Source: Mycteria americana (lineage: Eukaryota; Chordata; Aves; Ciconiiformes; Ciconiidae). From it: a stretch of 64,000 nucleotides of DNA. The translations under genes and the position numbers were made by a program. This document shows, in pieces, positions 61,901 to 64,000 of the stretch. The notes below the pieces were generated by a model. It made no database searches and was not told where the DNA came from. It saw only the letters and a list, made by a program, of their open reading frames with translations. Position 1 is the first letter of the stretch. Every line of letters starts with the position of its first letter. The stretch is from positions 31,156,501-31,220,500 of the forward strand of contig NC_134373.1 in NCBI RefSeq assembly GCF_035582795.1. Reading direction: 5' to 3'.

Positions 61901-63752
61901 TCCCTCTTTGAATTTGATCAACATGTTCTTCACCTTATCTCCTGTATCACCCCTAAATAATTCCCTCCCTGAAAGGTCCCTGTGGGGTGAAATTCACTGT
62001 CCCATGTGGGCTACATGTCGTGGTGTGAAAGCAGATTCCACACTAGGATCTGAGCCAGTGAGTGCATAAGGGAATTTCCATATGGCCCAAGCATTTTATC
62101 CCCAGTCTATGTTAGCAAGAAGTGCAGTGTAATAGGAGCAGACCTCCAGGTTGGTTCTGAGACCCACTTTATGCATTTGGGGGGATTTTAGTTCAGAGTA
62201 TCTGTAGTCTGCCTCTGTGGACTGATGCCCTTTAGCAGTGGGAGTATGTTATGTGCACTCATGGGGTGCCTCTGCCAGTGCAGTTTCAGCTGAAAGGAAC
62301 CAAGTTTCCATGTGCCAGCACCACTTCTCAACGTGAACCACAGCGTGGAAAGGGGCAATGAGTGGGAGATTGGCTTAAAAAGCATGTTCCTAATACAAAC
62401 TAAAATGCTGAATAGACAAAACCACATAAAATGGGGATGGAAGGAGCCTCAGAAGCCTACCCATTCACCCTGCCGATTCTTTCCCATCATGCTGAATTAC
62501 TTGCGCCTAAAGACATATCAAAGACATTGTTCACTGCTGTGATGGTGCCCTTTGGAGGGGATGCATCAGAAGCTGTGCTTCTCCATGCTACCTCAGTGTG
62601 AGCCCATGCCCTGGACTGAGTCCCGACTCGACAGAAAACTTCCTGCCTGATGACCAGTTCACAGACTATTTCACCCAGCAGCACAAAATCATGCACTGAT
62701 CAGGACTGAATGCCATGCTGTTTCTGTCCTCTGGGTGCGGGATACTAACAGGCTCCTATCCAGTTTAGGTGTAGAAGTGGCTGTGGAAACACTGTAGCCT
62801 GCAGGGTGTTAGCCTATGTGGCTGCAAAAGTTTGTGCTACAAAATCCCAATGCAGCATTGAAGATCAAGACTGGTTTTTTATTACAAGATGCAAGCAGGA
62901 TATTTTCTTATCCCAGGGCATGTAACTGAAAGACAGAATTTGAGTTCCTAATCTGGATGTCCCACAGCCCAGTCAATCTGGAATGTGAATCTAGACCATT
63001 ACAAAGAGTGGAGACCACTGAATCTAGAACCAGATTTGTTTCAAATCTCAACAACTCAATACTCAGTTTGGACCTGCCGTTCTGGACCTATTTTATTCTG
63101 ATTTATATCAGATTGTCTCATGTAACTGGTAGACTTGCACTAGTTTTGCTCTGAGTTCAGAAGCAAGCTCTTTATTCTCTAGAAATGTAAATGTATTGGC
63201 ATGAGAAATAACCCAGAATGATACCACAGATGGTCAGAAACATTGATGACACAAACTACACATTTTTCTGTTCCTCATTCCTGCTGCTAAATAGCATACT
63301 ACTTTTCTTTTGCCTTTCCCAAAAGGGACTTGAAGATATATCATTTCTAGTGCTCCTTCCAACATCACAGGTTAACATAATGCCATGAGCTATTCCCACT
63401 AGAAAAGCTAGGAACAAGATAATATGAAACTTGCAAGCAAAGAGCTTTTTTTCATGGCATATCAGTTTTAATTGGCCTCAGTGCTGGCCTCATACAAAAT
63501 AATAGAATAGTTTTAAGTTAAATGATTGGCAATTTAAACAGTATATCATCCCCAGTGCCACTTGTTGGACAGTTCATTACATGGTTTTGGCACATCTTTG
63601 GCTCTGAAGAATGGTATTCTATATTTTTTTTTTTTTCTTCTTAATGGCACCTCTTTCATTTGCTCCATAGACCTATCAGGAAAATGGCAACAGGTATGAT
63701 CCTTGCAGGGATGGCGTTTGGAATTGCAGCTGTTGTAGAAGTCAAAATAAAT
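37834..63752 (+). CDS. SLC15A2: SLC15A2 (PEPT2), proton-coupled oligopeptide transporter, 5' 14 coding exons (partial)
   Basis: PEPT2 is a plasma-membrane symporter of the PTR2/POT family (MFS fold) that couples uptake of di- and tripeptides and peptide-like drugs to the proton gradient; in mammals it acts mainly in kidney, choroid plexus and lung. Fourteen exons join in frame to 402 codons with no stop or frameshift, matching the human count to the same point. Seen in the sequence: an N-terminus starting [14 protein letters not shown] (human [14 protein letters not shown]), the ExxER motif at residues 53-57, catalytic His87 and His142, GGDQF at 168-172, the PTR2 signature [10 protein letters not shown] at 187-196, and Trp313. 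The N-terminus and the run CGSNYPLS favour PEPT2 over PEPT1 (SLC15A1). The 3' third (large extracellular domain and last helices) lies outside the window. Exons are listed separately. Confidence 0.97.
38655..38762 (-). repeat. MIR-like SINE remnant (antisense)
   Basis: AACTCCTGTGAAATATTAAT and AGTCCCATTTTGCAGCTAGT follow the reverse-complement MIR order CAACCCTGTGAGGTAGGTA, TATTATTATCCCCATTTTAC. Weak. Confidence 0.4.
39994..40035 (+). repeat. Homopolymer cluster G10 ... T12 C5
   Basis: Ten consecutive G, a short GT-rich spacer, about twelve T, then five C. Low complexity and prone to length variation and sequencing error. Confidence 0.9.
40166..40207 (+). repeat. Perfect 21-bp tandem duplication
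   Basis: Two identical adjacent copies of a 21-bp unit starting ACCTGAATAAACACATCTAT. Each copy carries ATAAACA, a forkhead-type core. It lies 43 bp before the LTR. Confidence 0.95.
40251..40754 (-). mobile_element. Solo LTR of an avian endogenous retrovirus, antisense to SLC15A2
   Basis: It starts TGTTGTGGTTTAACCCCAGC and ends near ATTCCAGCCAAAACCGGCA. These, with GGGTTGAGATAAAGACAGTT and ATACTGGCTACTATAAAGAA, match the reverse complement of an LTR family highly repeated in bird genomes. On the minus strand the order is U3, a TATA-like box (CAGCATATAAAGCTGGG, around 40,555-40,572) just after a CRE-like TGACATCA, then R/U5. The edges TG...CA are as expected. No clear target-site duplication can be set (ACAG flanks both sides if the 3' edge lies a few bases further right). 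No gag, pol or env sequence is next to it, so it is a solo LTR left by recombination. Confidence 0.85.
41843..41930 (+). CDS. SLC15A2: SLC15A2 exon 2 (residues 36-65)
   Basis: Acceptor CTCCTACAG/AAG, donor AAAG/GTATGT, 88 nt, phase 0 to 1. It encodes [15 protein letters not shown] and then [14 protein letters not shown]. The ExxER motif (Glu53, Glu56, Arg57) of proton-coupled peptide transporters lies in the first transmembrane helix and is involved in proton coupling. This exon is nearly identical to mammalian PEPT2. Confidence 0.98.
41931..42556 (+). other. SLC15A2: SLC15A2 intron 2
   Basis: A 626-bp GT-AG intron. Nothing special seen. Confidence 0.95.
42557..42698 (+). CDS. SLC15A2: SLC15A2 exon 3 (residues 65-112)
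   Basis: Acceptor CCTTTTAG/CTG, donor TACAA/GTAAGT, 142 nt, phase 1 to 2. It encodes the end of helix 1, the loop, and helix 2. His87, in the stretch STAVYHAF, is the histidine essential for peptide transport in PEPT1 and PEPT2 and is kept. The exon ends with the family motif [10 protein letters not shown] at the helix 2-3 cytoplasmic loop. Confidence 0.98.
42699..44534 (+). other. SLC15A2: SLC15A2 intron 3
   Basis: A 1.8-kb GT-AG intron. It contains a perfect 10-bp tandem CTCTAGGACT at 43,369-43,388. No named repeat recognised. Confidence 0.95.
44535..44627 (+). CDS. SLC15A2: SLC15A2 exon 4 (residues 112-143)
   Basis: Acceptor CCTCACAG/GAC, donor CATGT/GTAAGT, 93 nt, phase 2 to 2. It encodes helix 3 ([16 protein letters not shown]) and a short loop ending AVH. 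The last whole codon is His142, the second conserved histidine of PEPT2. The human equivalent reads KTIIYLSLVYVLGHVIKS. Confidence 0.97.
44628..45728 (+). other. SLC15A2: SLC15A2 intron 4
   Basis: A 1.1-kb intron with a long T-rich tract at about 45,393-45,424. The acceptor pyrimidine tract is weak. Confidence 0.94.
45729..45828 (+). CDS. SLC15A2: SLC15A2 exon 5 (residues 143-176)
   Basis: Acceptor GCATGAAG/GATC, preceded by a weak pyrimidine tract; donor AACAT/GTAAGA; 100 nt, phase 2 to 0. It encodes helix 4 and the strongly conserved motif [20 protein letters not shown] (human CVAAF). Ser at the variable position matches PEPT1. The reading continues open through the donor for about 140 nt, but that extension has no PEPT2 similarity and is intron. 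Confidence 0.97.
46770..46990 (+). repeat. Ancient CR1 LINE 3'-end fragment (sense)
   Basis: AGGAAAAATTTTCCAGAAAT, GGAGATGGAAATTCCCATCA, ATGGAGGCATTGAAGAAGGA and GTCAGGAAAGGCACTGGTAG match the CR1 tail in the sense direction (GGAAAAACTTTCTAACTAT, GTTGTGGAATCCCCATCA, TGGAGGTTTTTAAGAACAGG, TGTCAGGGATGGTCTAG). Confidence 0.6.
47535..47720 (-). repeat. MIR-like SINE remnant (antisense)
   Basis: GTGTTTTATAGACTTCAGCT, CATATTATTATCCCAAACTT, CAGCTGAGTTACAGAGAAAA and TTGCCTGTGGTTGTGTGGGC follow the reverse-complement MIR/CORE order (TTTATA..., TATTATTATCCCCATTTTAC, TGAGGCACAGAGAGG, TTGCCCAAGGTCACACAG). Confidence 0.55.
48145..48240 (+). repeat. Possible MIR-like SINE remnant
   Basis: CTTAGTTGTTCCATCTGGAA and CTGTATATAAAATGGATAAA recall CTCAGTTTCCCCATCTGTAAAATGGGGATAA. 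Short and weak. Confidence 0.3.
48460..48800. promoter_or_regulatory. Candidate intronic enhancer in SLC15A2 intron 5
   Basis: A dense group of motifs: octamer-type ATGCAAA at 48,498-48,504; TGCATATTAATTAA at 48,513-48,526, including the palindrome TTAATTAA; AAAGCTGCTTTCAAA at about 48,531; an RFX-type GTTGCCAAGGAG at 48,605-48,616; and AAATTAGCTAATCC at about 48,649. Base pattern resembles conserved vertebrate enhancers. Conservation and function are not shown. Confidence 0.35.
51007..51097 (+). CDS. SLC15A2: SLC15A2 exon 6 (residues 177-207)
   Basis: Acceptor CTTGTTTTAG/ACC, donor AGAG/GTCAGT, 91 nt, phase 0 to 1. It encodes [18 protein letters not shown] and then [23 protein letters not shown] is the PTR2 family signature in helix 5 and carries substrate-binding residues. 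The first residues (TSERSKF against human AEERTRY) are the least conserved part. Confidence 0.97.
51098..53262 (+). other. SLC15A2: SLC15A2 intron 6
   Basis: A 2.2-kb GT-AG intron. It contains the CArG-like array at 51,356-51,399, and an AT-rich stretch at about 52,270-52,380 with GCTAATTTGCTGAAAATAAG. Confidence 0.95.
51356..51399. promoter_or_regulatory. Array of four CArG-like boxes at 10-11-bp spacing
   Basis: CCATATATGG at 51,359-51,368 fits the serum-response-factor consensus CC(A/T)6GG exactly and sits in the 16-bp palindrome GGACCATATATGGTCC (51,356-51,371). Three further units follow: CCATATATGA (51,370), CCATATATCA (51,380) and CCATATATCA (51,390). It lies 262 bp after exon 6. Binding is possible from the motif, but the array may equally be a short satellite that arose by slippage. 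Confidence 0.45.
53263..53340 (+). CDS. SLC15A2: SLC15A2 exon 7 (residues 207-233)
   Basis: Acceptor CTTTTCCAG/GGG, donor CTTG/GTGAGT, 78 nt, phase 1 to 1. It encodes [20 protein letters not shown] and then LMVLAL. The human counterpart is [20 protein letters not shown]. It covers a short loop with two cysteines and the start of helix 6. Confidence 0.97.
53341..55992 (+). other. SLC15A2: SLC15A2 intron 7
   Basis: A 2.65-kb GT-AG intron. It includes an enhancer-like stretch at 53,870-54,260. The 171-codon minus-strand open frame at 55,043-55,558 has no known similarity. Confidence 0.95.
53870..54260. promoter_or_regulatory. Candidate intronic regulatory block with a perfect C/EBP palindrome
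   Basis: TTGCGCAA at 53,900-53,907 is the ideal C/EBP palindrome and lies within the near-symmetrical GTAATTTGCGCAATTAC. A CCAAT box in reverse (GATTGGCTGA) sits 14 bp upstream. A TTAGCTTAATTGAG homeodomain-type run lies near 54,221-54,234. Function is inferred from motifs only. Confidence 0.3.
55993..56075 (+). CDS. SLC15A2: SLC15A2 exon 8 (residues 233-260)
   Basis: Acceptor ATTTTTCAG/TTG, donor TCGGA/GTAAGT, 83 nt, phase 1 to 0. It encodes [20 protein letters not shown] and then LEVCKCIG. This is the end of helix 6 and the start of the cytoplasmic linker between the two six-helix bundles. The human sequence VVFAMGSKIYNKPPPEGNI aligns without gaps. Confidence 0.96.
56076..57331 (+). other. 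SLC15A2: SLC15A2 intron 8
   Basis: A 1.26-kb GT-AG intron with nothing notable recognised. Confidence 0.95.
57332..57418 (+). CDS. SLC15A2: SLC15A2 exon 9 (residues 261-289)
   Basis: Acceptor TTGTGCCTAG/TTT, donor TACTCG/GTAAGT, 87 nt, phase 0 to 0. It encodes [20 protein letters not shown] and then LDWASEKYS, the basic cytoplasmic linker. The core PKRxHWLDWAxEKY is shared with PEPT1 and PEPT2. Confidence 0.97.
57419..57744 (+). other. SLC15A2: SLC15A2 intron 9
   Basis: A 326-bp intron. It contains a short CAGA repeat at about 57,464-57,482. A 152-codon minus-strand frame overlaps this intron and its flanking exons and is a shadow. Confidence 0.95.
57745..57834 (+). CDS. SLC15A2: SLC15A2 exon 10 (residues 290-319)
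   Basis: Acceptor CCCTTTATAG/ACA, donor CAGCAG/GTACAG, 90 nt, phase 0 to 0. It encodes [20 protein letters not shown] and then [10 protein letters not shown], helix 7. Trp313 (PEPT1 Trp294), implicated in substrate binding, is present. ALFDQQ matches human PEPT1 rather than human PEPT2 (ALLDQQ), a one-residue difference. Confidence 0.98.
57835..58187 (+). other. SLC15A2: SLC15A2 intron 10
   Basis: A 353-bp GT-AG intron with nothing notable. Confidence 0.95.
58188..58232 (+). CDS. SLC15A2: SLC15A2 exon 11 (residues 320-334)
   Basis: Acceptor TTCTCCTTAG/GGA, donor GATTTT/GTAAGT, 45 nt, phase 0 to 0. It encodes [15 protein letters not shown], beginning with the invariant GSRWTLQA that follows helix 7. 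The second half of this mini-exon is variable between species. Confidence 0.97.
58233..60463 (+). other. SLC15A2: SLC15A2 intron 11
   Basis: A 2.2-kb GT-AG intron. A stretch at 59,380-59,560 keeps several CpGs and looks enhancer-like. CTGTGACCTTGAGCAGGTAG at 58,486-58,505 recalls the MIR core but is too short to call. Confidence 0.94.
59380..59560. promoter_or_regulatory. Candidate intronic conserved element
   Basis: GTTAAACAAGGAACGATTTA, GCGCGAGATGAAATATTTGC and TGATATTTTTAATTGTAAGA: a block with clustered CpGs next to AT-rich motifs in an otherwise CpG-poor intron. Pattern-based inference only. Confidence 0.2.
60464..60496 (+). CDS. SLC15A2: SLC15A2 exon 12 (residues 335-345), 33-nt micro-exon
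   Basis: Acceptor TTTTGTTTCAG/GGA, donor ATGCAG/GTAAAA, 33 nt, phase 0 to 0. It encodes [11 protein letters not shown] (human [11 protein letters not shown]), the conserved start of helix 8. At 11 codons it is easily missed by gene finders, but identity is clear and both frame joins hold. Confidence 0.96.
60497..61572 (+). other. SLC15A2: SLC15A2 intron 12
   Basis: A 1.08-kb GT-AG intron. The 125-codon plus-strand frame at 60,847-61,224 has no known similarity and no PEPT2 counterpart. Confidence 0.95.
61573..61661 (+). CDS. SLC15A2: SLC15A2 exon 13 (residues 346-375)
   Basis: Acceptor TTGTGTTGCAG/TTC, donor TTTCAC/GTAAGT, 89 nt, phase 0 to 2. It encodes [20 protein letters not shown] and then LINMCKFNF, the rest of helix 8 and the loop to helix 9 (human VLNPLLVLIFIPLFDFVIY). 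Confidence 0.97.
61662..63670 (+). other. SLC15A2: SLC15A2 intron 13
   Basis: A 2.0-kb GT-AG intron. A T-tract at about 63,626-63,638 precedes exon 14. No named repeat recognised. Confidence 0.95.
63671..63752 (+). CDS. SLC15A2: SLC15A2 exon 14 (residues 375-402)
   Basis: Acceptor TTTGCTCCATAG/ACC, donor ATAAAT/GTAAGT, 82 nt, phase 2 to 0. It encodes [20 protein letters not shown] and then VVEVKIN, helix 9 up to the point where the large extracellular domain begins in the protein (human SLRKMAVGMILACLAFAVAA). It is the last exon that can be called with certainty. Confidence 0.97.
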
Positions 63753-64000
63753 GTAAGTATAGAACAAGGGATTCCTCAGAAATACTTTCTTTCCCTGCGG
63801 TGTTTTTATTGATGCCTGTTAGCATCAATTAGGATCCTTTTAACCATTGTGTTCCTTGATCGTAATTTTTAATGTGTTCTTTACAATTAAGCATACTGAT
63901 CCAGTTGCTAATGATAATTCTTACTTTGTCTACTTTTCCCTCTCTTTCTGTCTCTGTCTCTTTCTCTCTTTCTAGTCTTTGCAGTTTTGCTGTGCCGGTC
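63753..64000 (+). other. SLC15A2: SLC15A2 intron 14 (start), running to the window edge
   Basis: It ends in a long pyrimidine tract (about 63,937-63,972) with AG at 63,974-63,975 and again at 63,983-63,984. Exon 15 might start there, but the remaining 16-25 bases translate as FCCAG or SLQFCCAG, which does not match mammalian PEPT2, so I do not call it. Confidence 0.6.

Overview
The window is vertebrate nuclear DNA, almost certainly avian. It is AT-rich, CpG-poor and intron-rich. It carries decayed CR1 LINE fragments, MIR/CORE-SINE remnants, and one solo LTR of a type very common in bird genomes, with a terminus resembling TGTTGTGGTTTAACCCCAGC. The LTR type suggests a neoavian bird, but that is an inference. 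No prokaryotic features (operons, CRISPR, insertion sequences) are present.

Only one gene is recognised: SLC15A2, encoding PEPT2, the proton-coupled high-affinity oligopeptide transporter. It lies on the + strand from 37,834 and runs off the right edge. Fourteen coding exons can be read. Every intron is GT-AG and every phase joins. The 1,206 nt of joined coding sequence give 402 codons, the same number I count to the equivalent point in human PEPT2 recalled from memory. The exons cover the cytoplasmic N-terminus, the transmembrane segments of the first half and the start of the second half of the transporter core. The rest of the protein lies beyond 64,000.

Positions 1-37,833 are upstream DNA in which I recognise no gene. 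They contain MIR-like remnants (about 10.1, 12.2, 13.1, 29.6 and 30.2 kb), a group of minus-strand CR1 remnants (31.1, 33.6 and 34.2-35.7 kb), a few short tandem duplications, and several AT-rich stretches full of homeodomain-type motifs that read like conserved non-coding regulatory DNA (2.65-3.5, 5.3, 19.8-20.2, 23.3 and 24.8 kb). In mammals EAF2 lies close upstream of SLC15A2, but I could not find it here.

The introns hold the remaining features. Intron 1 has the antisense solo LTR (about 40.25-40.75 kb). Intron 5 has a plus-strand CR1 remnant, MIR remnants and an enhancer-like block at about 48.5 kb. Intron 6 has a phased array of CArG-like boxes. Introns 7 and 11 have enhancer-like blocks.

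I found no new biological system. The points most worth checking are the CArG array, the candidate regulatory blocks, the antisense LTR inside the transporter gene, and the gene-poor upstream flank.
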